From NCBI GenBank assembly GCA_035048485.1, contig CM068588.1:22900324-22964323 (forward strand): 64,000 bases of DNA, read 5' to 3'. The DNA comes from Pteria penguin (Eukaryota > Mollusca > Bivalvia > Pterioida > Pteriidae). The notes beneath the pieces were generated by a model. It had not been told where the DNA came from, did no database searches, and worked only from the letters and a program-made list of their open reading frames with translations. Positions 22,754 through 34,039 of the stretch are shown here, piece by piece (positions within the stretch are counted from its first letter, which is position 1; each line of letters opens with the position of its first letter). Made by a program: the position numbers and the translations under genes.

Positions 22754-22800
22754 TTCAGGGGGTCAGGATCAGCTCCCCCCCCCCTAGATCCGATCCTCAT
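22754..22800. repeat. G/C-run fragment related to the MITE
   Basis: GGGGGTCAGGATCAG and a C run followed by TAGATCCGATCC. It looks like broken ends of the CAGTGGCGGATCC type. Confidence 0.3.
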
Positions 22801-22811
22801 GATGTATCCCT

Positions 22812-23003
22812 CATTTTAGACCTATGCAACAAACCCACCCGAAGCAGTGAGGGGAGTTAATCTTGTCAAGTCTACAATGACTCGGGGATTCACTTTTTAC
22901 TCTGTCGTTAAAAAGAGGATATCCCGAAAAAGCACAGGCAAGACTCGAACCCACGACCTCTCGGTTATGACCCACGCACTCTAGCAATCCATCTACATCC
23001 AGG
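22812..23003 (-). mobile_element. SINE family 1, diverged, tail lost
   Basis: ACCCACCCGAAGCAGTGAGG, then TTACTCTGTCGTTAAAAAG, GACTCGAACCCACGACC (B box complement) and a poor A box region. The 3' tail is missing. Confidence 0.7.
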
Positions 23004-23734
23004 TTTTCACCTCATAGAAATTTGCACTAAAATAATACAATGGAATCAAACTTCTTTTTGACACAAAATGAACGATACATATTCCACATCAAAGCTTATC
23101 TCAACTATATTTTAGTTTGCCGTATTTTGAATTTGTGAAAATGCAATGTTAAATGCATTTATGGCTTAATAATATCAATTACACAAGAAGACATCACAAG
23201 AAATCCTGCGTGATAGAATAATCCCCATTTCATCATTTTCCTGGGCCAAAATTAAAAGATAACAATCGACAAATATTATCTTAATCTGTCATTCAACACG
23301 CGCAATCGTTAACAGACAACCACCAACATCGCCAACAATTATGTCTAAGCTGTAAATCATTCAATTCCTATACATTGAAATAATTGCTCTAAAAGCATAA
23401 TTGTCCTTTGCAATATAAGTAACGTTAAGTCCTTAAGTATCACTATAGCTCTATGGTAGCTTATGTTGATAAGAAGCGATTTGTTTCTCTTGAGTCTAAG
23501 GGGATTTTGAATAATTCAGGCTTTAAAACATATGATAGAACTTAAAGCACTGACAGTGCCTTTAGATATGCCAGCTGTTACTCGGTGTGTATTACGTGTT
23601 CAATCAGGTGCGAGAGATTTCAAAAGAGTCTTTGAGTTTCTTTATAGGCACTCCAAGTAGTTTCTGAGCTTAACTGTGTTCATATATTGAAAAGTTACAA
23701 AGCATGTACTATGGTAGTAACATTAGATATTAGG
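23004..23734. other. No feature seen
   Basis: Unique-looking sequence without repeats or coding frames. Confidence 0.45.
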
Positions 23735-24121
23735 CATCCGGAACACACGAGTCGGTTCTTTACACTACGTAACAGTAATCAGACTCGGAAGTGAATGTAT
23801 GAATACGTTAAAATTTTAAACGTAAATCGCCTGTGTATGTTTGAAACAGCGTGATTCTGCTAAGAACTAGATCCGATTTCAAGCATCTGTAATATCGAGT
23901 ATTATTCATAATATTCATAATATTTCATATTAATACTTGGAAAAGCACATCTAGGCAATTTCGTGAAAGATATTTAATTTAATTTAATTTCGGTTCTTTA
24001 TACTACGTAACAGTAGGGACGTATATAACACAGTAACCAGTGACGTACCTAAGCGACCAAAGACCGTTCACGTCCGGGTTTGTATTTCTATTAAACAAAA
24101 CCAACCCGTGTGTTCCGGATG
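23735..24121. mobile_element. MITE with perfect 15-bp terminal inverted repeats
   Basis: CATCCGGAACACACG at 23735-23749 is exactly inverted as CGTGTGTTCCGGATG at 24107-24121, giving a 387-bp element. Inside, TTCTTTACACTACGTAACAG (23757) is repeated directly with one change near 23994. It has no reading frame. The target duplication is not evident, so the superfamily is open. Confidence 0.7.
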
Positions 24122-24184
24122 AAATAATAGGGGTATATATATATATCAATAACGACAGCACTACAGAATATTAGTAGAACACAT

Positions 24185-24438
24185 TGGGTGTATTAGCTGT
24201 TCGGCTCGTGACCGAGAAGTCCCGTGTTCAACTCCTGCCGTTAGCCCATTGGTGCCCTGTCGTTCGAATGAGACAGTAAAAAGCGAGGTCCAGTGTCATG
24301 GTAGATCTGGCATATGGTAAACCTCAGTGCTTCAGATGGGTCCGTTGCAAAGGTATACATTTCTGTGCAATGACAGATGCCGCCACCATATACGTGAAAC
24401 AATCGTGGAGTCACGTAACACAATAATCAATCAATCAA
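24185..24438 (+). mobile_element. SINE family 1, plus strand, next to a satellite
   Basis: Head with degenerate A box (GTGTATTAGCTGTTCGGC) and B box (GTGTTCAACTCC). Body GAATGAGACAGTAAAAAGC. Tail ACGTGAAACAATCGTGGAG, then AATAATCAATCAATCAACC. The 100-bp satellite begins directly at its tail. Confidence 0.85.
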
Positions 24439-24439
24439 C

Positions 24440-25122
24440 CAATGTGGTTACTGCTTACTATAGCAGTAATGAAACACATACACCATGCGTGATACGGAAG
24501 CACTGCAGAAGTAGAACCCATCAAATCCATCGTGGTTACGACGGCTTTTTACAGAACAATAACGGAACCCATAAAATTTTCCGTGCTTCATGCGGAAGTA
24601 CTGCAGAACACTAATAAAACCCATCAGATCCATAGTGGCTACGGCTTTCTACAGAACAGTAACGGAACGCATCAGATGTACCGTGCGTGATACCGAAGTA
24701 CTGTATAACAATATTGTAACCTATCAGATCCATCGTGGTTACGGCTTTCTACAGAACAGTAACGGAACGCATCAGATGTACTGTGCGTGATACCGAAGTA
24801 CTGTATAACAATAGTGTAACCTATCAGATCCATCGTGGTTACGGCTTTCTACAGAACAGTAACGGAACTCATCAGATGTACCGTGCGTGATTCGGAAGTA
24901 CTGTATAACAATAGTGTAACCTATAAGATCCATCGTGGTTACGGCTTTCTACAGAACAGTAACGGAACGCATCAGATGTACCGTGCGTGATACGGAAGTA
25001 CTGTAAAACAATATTGTAACCTATCAAATCCATAGTGGTTACGGCTTTCTACAGAACAGTAACAGAACGCATCAGATGTACCGTGCGTGATACGGAAGTA
25101 CTGTACAATAATATATTAACCT
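24440..25122. repeat. 100-bp satellite array, about 6.5 units
   Basis: Units read GATCCATCGTGGTTACGGC, TTTCTACAGAACAGTAACGG, CGCATCAGATGTACCGTGCG and GGAAGTACTGTA at 100-bp spacing (for example 24727, 24827). The first units are the most diverged and the central ones nearly identical. Short frames here are repeat readings. Confidence 0.93.
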
Positions 25123-25684
25123 ATTATAACAATAAGGAAGCTTTTAGTAATGAATTACTGTAGAAAAGTATCTATAAGCACATATTAAATTCGTTATGGT
25201 AATGAATCACAGAACAGTAATGAGTCAAATTAGTATTATTTGTCATCGAATTACAACAGAACAGTAAAACAAACCCATGAGATACACTATGAAGATGAAT
25301 TGTCACATTACAAGATTGGAACTCATTTACTGCATTAAGTGCATGCATCATAATCGAAAACTAGAAATATGATATCTATACGCTGCAGACAAGAAGCTGC
25401 CTTCACCAAATTGAAAAGCTATCTTTTGAAACTATTTACTTTTGGCATCAAAGAGAGATATATTTATAGAGCAGGTATCATAATAACATTTATCTCAGTC
25501 GAGAGGGATTTAAGAGCGATTATATCGCCATGAGATTGTGCGATGTTTTACAACATGTACGACATATGGAACGATAAGACGCTTAGATTGTCTGTAATAT
25601 GAGATGTCAATTAAAATCTGTTGGATGTAAATAAAATTTATCGGCCATATTTTATGTGAGAAAGCCAGTATCAGATAGATATTA
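25123..25684. other. Decayed satellite edge, then no feature
   Basis: Up to about 25290, fragments such as CACAGAACAGTAATGAG and AACAGAACAGTAAAAC look like worn satellite units. The rest is AT-rich. Confidence 0.45.
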
Positions 25685-25748
25685 CATCATCATCATTGTC
25701 GCCATCATCATCACCATCATTATCATCATCATCATCATCATCATTATT

Positions 25749-25791
<43 letters not shown>

Positions 25792-25792
25792 A
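25685..25792. repeat. (ATC)n microsatellite
   Basis: About 35 units with interruptions in the first third. The poly-isoleucine frame is an artefact. Confidence 0.97.
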
Positions 25793-27234
25793 TCCAACCT
25801 CAGAACCTATAATCTGGATAAAGAGTTGCGGTAGACTAGAGAGTTCCTTATACTATGGCAGCAGTACATTATTCAGTTGAGGTTTAGATGCCTTCATGCG
25901 CGAATCCAGAGGGGTGAATTGGGGGTCTGGATCCACACTGAGATTCGACAAAAATTACTTTCTTGTTATTTTCCGATATAAAATAAATAATTTTACACTC
26001 AAACAAAAACTAGTGGATTGACCCCCTCTCAGAAAAATCGTTGGAGATGGACTCCCTTTCTACAAAATTTCTGCATCCACACCTGACCTTAAGAATATGG
26101 AACACCTATCGTAGGTATATTGCAGATGCGGACAAGAGAGCTTTTTCTCTCTTCGTGTCATAACATCCATTTTGAGTAATAGATAAATGTAAATAGATAT
26201 AGATAAGTATGAAAACAACACACAGACATGATGACCAGTGGTCATATCGATCGCCTTTGCATCACACCTCTGTGAATAATTTTGCTCCGTAACTGTATCT
26301 ACTACATGTATATACCCTTCATTTGAACCCTTGTGTCTCACATATCAATGTGGTCTCTGTGGTCATAACATCACAGTGCAATATTTGCTTCATTACTTGC
26401 CAATCAGATACGTACTTCCTATTATTATGTAGCTAAATTTTCACTTAGCTTTGATCGTTTATGGAGAAAATTTCAATCAGGATATACCACGGGAAGTCTT
26501 TTATCACTAATGCTCTTACTCATTACTTTGAAATCTATATTTAGACATCTGCTGGTAACTCCAATTCCTTGATCAAACATCTATCTGCTTCAAAGTCAGG
26601 CGATTTTGCCATTACTGACATACCCAGGCATTACTTTGTCATCATGCTCCATTAAGTATGGAGAAATCTATTTGAAGGTGAATATCCTGACTGGTGTGAG
26701 AGTATTTCTGTCCAGAGGAGGAAGAAGAAGAAGACAGGAGTAGGGAGGTATGGCGAGATGTTCACTCCCTGTTTTAGTAAACAGGTACACAAAAATAATG
26801 AGAAACTCGGAAGTAAAGAAAGGGACATAACTGATGATAAAGATTTTGCCGAAATTGCTCCTCAATGAGTAGCATTGCAAGAAGCGTTCGAGGAATATGA
26901 AAACTAAGAATAATATATGTCGGTTTCTGGTGTGCTTCAACGAATGGCAGGCATCATATCTGCGCCTATCTATCTTTTCATTATAGTGATATCTCGTATC
27001 TTATCAGTCGTCTGATTAATTTTGTATACCTCTAGCAGCCGACAATTATATCATCGTCTGCCAATGAGAATTGACAAGTTGCAGGAGAGAAACAGTACCC
27101 CGGAGACGGCTATCATCATTGAATGTAGATAATCCGAAAGGTGGTTTTATCGCTATCACAGATTGGGTTCGTAATAAGGCTTTTTTTTTATCCGCTTTAC
27201 AGAAAGAGGTCTTCGGTACTTATTTACTCTTAGT
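25793..27234. other. No confident feature
   Basis: A fragment at 25899-25945 (GCGAATCCAGAGGG, GGTCTGGATCC) resembles transposon ends. Frames at 26060-26341 and 26668-26940 (minus) have no domain. Confidence 0.4.
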
Positions 27235-28682
27235 ACAATTATACTGCAAATTTAAATCATCGTCAAAACATCGCCCTCTTACTACCTTTTTATATAAGCT
27301 GCAGATAATTCTACAAAGTCAAAACATCGCTCTCTTATTATCATTTTATATAATCTGCAGATAATGCTACAAAGTCAAACATCGCTCTCTTATTACAATT
27401 TTATATAAGCTACAGATAATATTCTACGAAGTCAAACATCGCTCTCTTATTACCATTTTATATAATCTGCAGATAATGCTACAAAGTCAAACATCGCTCT
27501 CTTAGTACCATTTGATATAAGCTCCAGATAATTCTACAAAGTCAAAACATCGCTCCCTTAGTACCATTTGATATAAGCTCCAGGTAATTCTACAAAGTCA
27601 AAGCAACGCTCTCTTATTACCATCTTATATAATCTGCAGATAATTCTACAAAGTCAAGCATCGCTCTCTTATTACCATTTTATATAAGCTGCAGATAATT
27701 CTACAAAGTCAAACATCGCTCTCTTATTACCATTTTATATAAACTGCAGATAACTCTAAGGTCAAAACACCGCTCTCTTATTACCATTTGATATAAGCTC
27801 CAGATAATTCTACAAAGTCAAACACCGCCCTCTTATTACCGTCTTATATAAGCTGCAGATAATTCTACAAAGTCAAAACATCGCTCTCTTATTACCATTT
27901 TATATAAGCTGCAGATAATTCTACGAAGTCAAAACATCGCTCTCTTATTACCATTTTATATAAGCTGCAGATAATTCTACAAAGTCAAACATCGCTCTCT
28001 TATTACCATTTTATATAAGCTGCAGATAATTCTACGAAGTCAAAACATCGCTCTCTTATTACCATTTTATATAAGCTGCAGATAATTCTACGAAGTCAAA
28101 CATCGATCTCTTATTACCATTTGATATAAGCTGCAGATAATATTCTACGAAGTCAAAACATCGCTCTCTTATTAACATTTGATATAAGCTGCAGATAATT
28201 CTACAAAGTCAAACATCGCTCTCTTATTACCATTTTATATAAGCTGCAAATAATTCTACAAAGTCAAACATCGATCTCTTATTACTTTTTTATATAAGCT
28301 GCAGATAATTCTACAAAGTCAAACATTGCTCTCTTATTATCATTTTATATAATCTGCAGATAATTCTACAAAGTCAAAACATCGCTCTCTTATTACCATT
28401 TGATATAAGCTCCAGATAATTCTACAAAGTCAAACACCGCCCTCTTATTACCATTTGATATAAGCTCCAGATAATTCTACGAAGTCAAACATCGCTCTCT
28501 TATTACCATTTTATACAAGCTGCAGATAATTCTACAAAGTCAAAACATCTCTCTCTTATTACCATTTTATATAAGCTGCAGATAATTCTACGAAGTCAAA
28601 ACATCGCTCTCTTATTACCATTTTATATAAGCTGCAGATAATTCTACAAAGTCAAAACATAGCGTTTTTATTACCAACTTAC
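27235..28682. repeat. Satellite of about 56 bp, about 25 units
   Basis: Units read CGCTCTCTTATTACCATTTT, ATATAAGCTGCAGATAATTC and TACAAAGTCAAAACAT. Lengths alternate between 55 and 57 bp because of CAAACATC or CAAAACATC. Variant sites (CTGCAG or CTCCAG, ACAAAG or ACGAAG, ATAAGC or ATAATC) are shuffled among units, as unequal exchange would do. Nearly every unit carries TTATATAAGC, a TATA-box-like run. Confidence 0.96.
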
Positions 28683-29801
28683 ACAGTGATCGACAGCAGC
28701 TTTAAGTCTGAATCATGCACTTTTATATAGCTGAAGCAGTAGCTTATAACAGAGTTATTAAATGATTATAATTATGATCCAATAAAATGTGAATTTCAAC
28801 ATTATGGAACAATTTTGTGTCCATGTTAGTTACCCATTGTTTATTTTCTACCAAAATAATAATAGATGAATGAATAAATAAATAAATGATAAATAAATCA
28901 ATAAAATAAAAAAATAAAATTACCTTAAGAATAATTGTAAGGTCATTTTGGGTATCATTTTCATTGAATGTACTCCTTTAAGGTAAATATCGATTGCATG
29001 TTTCTAATTTTAGAATGAAACCCTTGTTTTGGCCATGATGGTAAAGTTAATTATCTGAGGTATCAATATACTCATTCGCTCAGATTTGAGTCTAATTGTT
29101 TTTCTATTCTAACTTCGATTCTACTCTCAGATTCCAGACATTTGCTTGGATATTTTCCCAGGTATATATGTTTGATTAAAATACTATATCTGTTGACAAG
29201 TAACAACATTAAAATTCAATTAACGAGGCAGAATGTTTCAGATTAAGGATTTTTATTAAGTACATTTTATACGGACTGAGGGTGAAATGAAATAAGTCAG
29301 GGCTTGAAAAAGAAAACCATGTTTCGGGATAATGACATTTTGTACATTAAGTCACGTGGCCGCTTTGCGACGTCAACTACAGAGGTAAAGGGGAAGAAAT
29401 TGATGGAAGAGAGGATCTCTGATATATTTTATAAATGTATCGGAGGTGTAAAAAGCAAATTAAAAGTGTGTGTGTGTGTGGGGGGGGGGGGGGGCAATAC
29501 CTATATTATCTATGTTCTATAGTTAGATCGGAGATTACTTTTCTATGTGTCATTAGTCTATCAATAAACCTGTACAGTCAGAGTATGTTGTGGGTTTGCT
29601 CACCTTCTAAGCCTTGATGTGCATCTTTTAAATGCGTCTTTTACGACCACTGCATATATTTCTTATTTCCCCACACCAAAAGTTTCTTCTCAACCATGAT
29701 AACAGTGCAAAGTCATTCATGTCGCATTGTAGTAAATTTCACGTCACCAAATGACTATAACTTCGCTTATTTGCTATTGTTATTGTCACGTCTCTTTCCA
29801 G
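28683..29801. other. No gene; short simple repeats
   Basis: TAAA-rich tract at about 28870-28920 and a (TG)n-(G)n tract at 29467-29494. Frames at 29304-29617 run through that tract and are not supported. Confidence 0.45.
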
Positions 29802-29939
29802 GAATATGAGCCATCTCTCCAACCAAAGCTGAATGAGCTTGTGCCCGGCCTCTGTCGTTCACCTGTACATTTATTATTGTCCTTTTTAGAAGGGAGAATT
29901 AACAAATTGTCAGATCTGAGAGCTGCCCGAGAGATATAA
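29802..29939 (+). CDS. Candidate terminal exon, unknown product
   Basis: A pyrimidine-rich run ending CTCTTTCCAG precedes an open stretch of 45 codons and a stop. It starts EYEPSLQPKLNELVPG and ends NKLSDLRAAREI. The composition is balanced and charged, unlike the AT-driven frames around it. I do not recognise the family. No upstream exon or donor was identified with confidence; AGAGGTAAAG near 29381 would be a possible donor. It could be a real last exon, a pseudo-exon or chance. Confidence 0.25.
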   Translation, partial: EYEPSLQPKLNELVPGLCRSPVHLLLSFLEGRINKLSDLRAAREI

Positions 29940-30430
29940 CCCAACACGGACTTGATAAAGAGACAAGCAAACACTTTTACTGAATAAAATTTATCACTTA
30001 AGTGTTTGGTTGAATACATTTACAGCACTTGATGATACTGATAAAGGTCAACGGTCGTTGCCATGGTTGGGAAATAGGATTGAGTGGATTTCGTGGAACT
30101 ATCACGGAGACATTCTGTGACAAATCATAATGAAAACAATTTATACTAAAATATGATTATAATTCTCGTTTTTGTAAAACTACTTCGTCTTAATAGGATA
30201 CCTGCATAGAATTCGAAGCAATGCAAATTATAAGTTTTAATCATATTTTATCACATTTTTAACTTCTGATAAAATCATTTTTAGAAAAAAGGGCGGGTTA
30301 AAATACATGTTTCATAAACGGAAGATGAATAAACTATGTAAGGGAATTCCCGTGTAGCGTAGGTAACGGTATAGCGATATGAAATATGAGAAAAACCTAG
30401 GGTAACTCGGGAAAGTCTTCCCTTTAAACA

Positions 30431-30433
<3 letters not shown>
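29940..30433. other. No feature seen
   Basis: AT-rich sequence before the (GA)n tract. Confidence 0.45.

Positions 30434-30490
<57 letters not shown>
30434..30490. repeat. (GA)n microsatellite
   Basis: About 28 uninterrupted units. Confidence 0.97.
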
Positions 30491-30494
<4 letters not shown>

Positions 30495-30918
30495 CTTTAA
30501 AACTTTTCGTGTTATTTTGAGCTTGCGAATTCTTTAAGTAAAATCGTTTACGGAGAAATCTAGAACTTTATAAAAATGTTTTAGATTATTTCTTGTACGA
30601 ACATTTCAATTACCCGAATCTGCAGTCTTGCACATTTACGAAGCTGCAATTTGACATATACACCAAGTTTAAATATAATGCAACGTTATTCGCACAGGAA
30701 AACACTGTGACTAGTATCCAATACATTTTCTAAGAGATGGTTCATATTGCTTCATCCTCGTGAACCAACACTTCACCCAAAATACATTAGGATTATCCGG
30801 TAACCATGTGAGTCACCATTAAGGCGATGGTCTGTAATGATACTTCATAATTTGAACTCTTTCAAAATTATTGGGCTAATATATCCTCGTTTAAAAATAT
30901 TCTTGCATCATTAGACAG
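30491..30918. other. No feature seen
   Basis: AT-rich sequence downstream of the candidate minus-strand frame. Confidence 0.45.
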
Positions 30919-31098
30919 TTAGGATCTCATAATAGTCCAATACAAAGTTCCCTGCTGGGCTTCCATCATTGCATTATGCATGCTGTGCACGTATTCCTTC
31001 TCAAGCCATTGAGGAGAACATGCAACTTTCTCTTCTAGATTACTTATGGATTCGGAAATTAGCTCCGGAAAATTATCTGTATTGTATCCTTCAGCCAT
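30919..31098 (-). CDS. Candidate 59-codon ORF or first exon, unknown product
   Basis: A minus-strand frame starts MAEGYNTDNFPELISESI and ends MMEAQQGTLYWTIMRS before TAA. The start context GTCATGG is a good Kozak match, and an in-frame TAG lies 15 nt upstream, so the start is well placed. The composition (acidic N-terminal half, W, C and H residues, no low complexity) is unlike the other short frames here. No domain, signal peptide or membrane segment is evident and I do not recognise it. It could be a small protein gene, a first exon whose donor I missed, or a remnant. Confidence 0.3.
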   Translation of the reverse strand: MAEGYNTDNFPELISESISNLEEKVACSPQWLEKEYVHSMHNAMMEAQQGTLYWTIMRS

Positions 31099-31826
31099 GA
31101 CAAATCTTTTCTATAATATCGGCAATTGACAATTAGTAACAGCGTAATGGGTAAAGAAGGCGCTCAGCTTCCGGTCAAGTGAGAACTCTCTAAGAATTAA
31201 AGCGAATGTTGAGAGGAAAAAGTGTTTGAAGAAGCATTTACCAATCAAATGTCTTTGATAAAATCAAGAATTCCCACCTTCTAACTCATTTATGTCGCAC
31301 GATATTTAACTTACATGCAAATACTGATAATGGTGGATAGTTATGAAAAATGTAATGGCATGAATCATCGTGAATAAGGGAATTCACCCCTCCCTTTGAG
31401 TTTTGCTGAATTTTGCGATATCGATGAACCATAAGAAGCAATGAAGGTCCTTAAGTAGAACTGTTGTGGTACCTATCGTGTCTCTTATCACAGGAAGCTT
31501 AAATGACCCCAGGGGTTTCTACTCATACTGTAGACTGCAGTTACCTGCTCTTGCTTGCTATCGTTGCGCGAAGATCTAGACAGGGATTGCCGGTCTACCC
31601 ATTCTGGACCGAACACCGTAACATATAAGTCGTGCCTGCATCATACCTATTGACAATAAACAATATAGTTATAAAATATAAACGGCATAATATGACAAGG
31701 GTAAGACAAGAGTTTAACAGAGTGAGAAGCATATGAAAAAACCCTTTATTTAATATTTTAACACCTAAGTAAACTTTTTTTCAAAACAAAAAGGTCGTCC
31801 ACGCTTCTTCTGAAGTCCACGAAAGA
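31099..31826. other. No feature seen
   Basis: No repeat or supported coding frame. Confidence 0.45.
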
Positions 31827-31892
31827 CCGGTGTTACGACGAATAATTACCCCAGTCCTTATTCTACGGGGTCATTATTCGACGTTACACTGG
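31827..31892. repeat. Palindromic hairpin, about 25-bp stem
   Basis: The left arm holds CGAATAATTACCCC (31839) and the right arm GGGGTCATTATTCG (31867-31880). Pairing extends outward through GTGTTACG and CGTTACAC with a few mismatches. The loop is about 14 nt. It may be a tiny fold-back element or a structured RNA. Confidence 0.72.
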
Positions 31893-33397
31893 CAAAGAAA
31901 AAAATCCGCCACTGAAATATTACACCCCCTCCAAATCTTTTCTTATTAAAATAAAAAATGCAGAATGAATATAAATCATATTAAATGATCTTGATTCACG
32001 TACTAACAACATAAGTAAGGAATTATTTCAATATATTTTTAAAAAAGTAGAGAAGACACAAAACCATGTTAATATTTGCCCATTTGAACCTTAAAGAAAT
32101 AAAATTGCAAACAGACAGTAAGTTGATATATCACGATCCGTATCATAAAGCATTCTTTCGATTCGTAGGCAGTGTTCATTTTGTTATTCCACAGACTCAG
32201 CAAAATATTGCCTTCTCAAACTCCAAACCTCAAAAAAATATATATATAAAAATTTCAATCTCAGATACTGCAATGCATATGCACCACAAAAAGGAAACAG
32301 CTGCTGAATTGAATACACCTGCCCTGCATATGATACATTGAACAGTCAGATGAATACAGCGATATGTTCTTCCCGTAGTAAAATCTTTCAGTATTAAAAT
32401 AGACATTACAGGAAAGAATGAGTCTTAAATTTAAACACAAATCAATTAAGTGAAATTCATTATCAAACTCCAAGTTTACGTAGTAAAACATACATGTACC
32501 TTTGAAAAACAAGGTACATTTATGTCCCAGATGTAAAACTTGAATAGATCCCACAAGAATAGATACTGAAAACTTTAAACAGCACGAGAGAAAGATTCAT
32601 AGAAATACTATGTATGTTAAATGGAAGATTGCCATATTTTGTATATATTACACATCTACATTTTGAATATATATTTAAGGGTGATTTATTGTAGTACTTT
32701 GTGTTAATATTATATATATATTTTTTTCGAAATAACGGCAACCATAAAATGCTACTTTCTTTGTCATCTATAATTTATATTTTACATATACAATATATAC
32801 TTTAAGACATGTGTTGAAATAAATGACTAAGTTTCATATGGTATTCTCGCATGAAAATAGTTTTTAAAAAAACTCAAACATGAAGTACTTTGTGATAAAC
32901 ATTGATAAAGAGAGTACTTTCCTCCTGATGAAATGATATTGTTGCACACTACATACCAACATGGTAGAGGCAACCTTCATAAACAGATAGAGATTGCCAT
33001 GCATTCTATTTGGACCTTTAAACAAAATACTCGGGCACGACTCATTTGCAACAAAGTAATATTCCGTCAATATAAGGAAGAAACGAGGTAAGCGATCTAA
33101 CCACATTTCAGAATTCATTTCAACTAAGCTTTCCTCCCTCCAAACTCCAATCAGAACGGTTATCTATATGGTCAGGTCAATGCAAATCTTAGTTAGTGTC
33201 GTCACTATTTCATTGATCTCAACAATACCTATTTCTATTATTTTACAAATTTAGTGCTTCGTGTGTGTTACTGATTTGATTTGTATTCGTTCCTCTGTGT
33301 ACGTGTAATTGTTGTATCCTGAAAAGCGGGGCAGTTTGCTTTGAAAAAAAAAAATATGTTTTATCATTATACAACGATTACGGTAAATATTTAGGAT
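31893..33397. other. No confident feature
   Basis: AT-rich; frames at 32066-32341 (plus) and 32261-33118 (minus) have no domain. Confidence 0.4.
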
Positions 33398-33470
33398 GTC
33401 ACTATCTGGGAATCGATCCCAAACCGCCTGCCCTGGAAGCCACTCGCTTTACCACCACGACAATGTGTAA
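33398..33470 (-). mobile_element. tRNA-like SINE head fragment
   Basis: GGGAATCGATCCC (B box complement), then GCTTTACCACCACGAC (A box complement, same style as SINE family 2). No acceptor-stem pairing or body follows, so it is not called a tRNA gene. Confidence 0.5.
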
Positions 33471-33729
33471 CTTTTGCATTATCACTGTCATAATTCCAAT
33501 GTTAAGTTTTCTGATACGGCAAATATATTTTATTTTACTTTTGAGGTGTGTGTTATTTGACTCTTTCCAGCAGGATATAAGGTGGATGACCTGCAGTGAG
33601 CTGTTGTACTTTTGATAAAAGAAGGGGTTGCGAAAGGCTAAAGTTTAGAATATAATGTAATTCTTTGTAAAGGTTCACTGGATTAACATTGGCCTGTTTG
33701 AAAACGAGAATTGTAATACCTGAAACGGT
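33471..33729. other. No feature seen
   Basis: Short unique spacer between two tRNA-like sequences. Confidence 0.4.
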
Positions 33730-33890
33730 TTATTTGTTTTTTACGTCACTTTCAGCAATTTTTCAGTTAAATCGCGATATGGAAGCAGGAGGTGACCAGC
33801 CTCTTAAACACATTGTCGCAACCCGGGAATCGAACCCGGATCGTCAGCGCCGCAGACCAAGCGCTTAACCACCACACCAAGCATTCCCCT
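33730..33890 (-). mobile_element. SINE family 2, copy 2, well-preserved head
   Basis: In minus-strand sense: GGGAATGCTTGGTGTGGTGG, TTAAGCGCTTGG, GATCCGGGTTCGATTCCCGG (B box), then AAGAGGCTGG, CTCCTGCTTCCATATC, TGAAAAATTGCTGAAAG and TGACGTAAAAAACAAATAAA. Both promoter boxes fit the consensus, better than in copy 1. The tail resembles that of SINE family 1 (GTGACGTAAAACAAT). Confidence 0.85.
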
Positions 33891-33902
33891 CGCTTAAGTT
33901 GT

Positions 33903-34039
<137 letters not shown>

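Noticed and set aside
27235..28682. CRISPR-like array
   Set aside because: Units are directly adjacent without unique spacers, in a eukaryotic context: it is a satellite.
33819..33890. Apparent tRNA gene on the minus strand with good A and B boxes
   Set aside because: The same head continues into a shared body and tail at 21785-21959, so it is a SINE; acceptor-stem pairing and tRNA 3' signals were not found.
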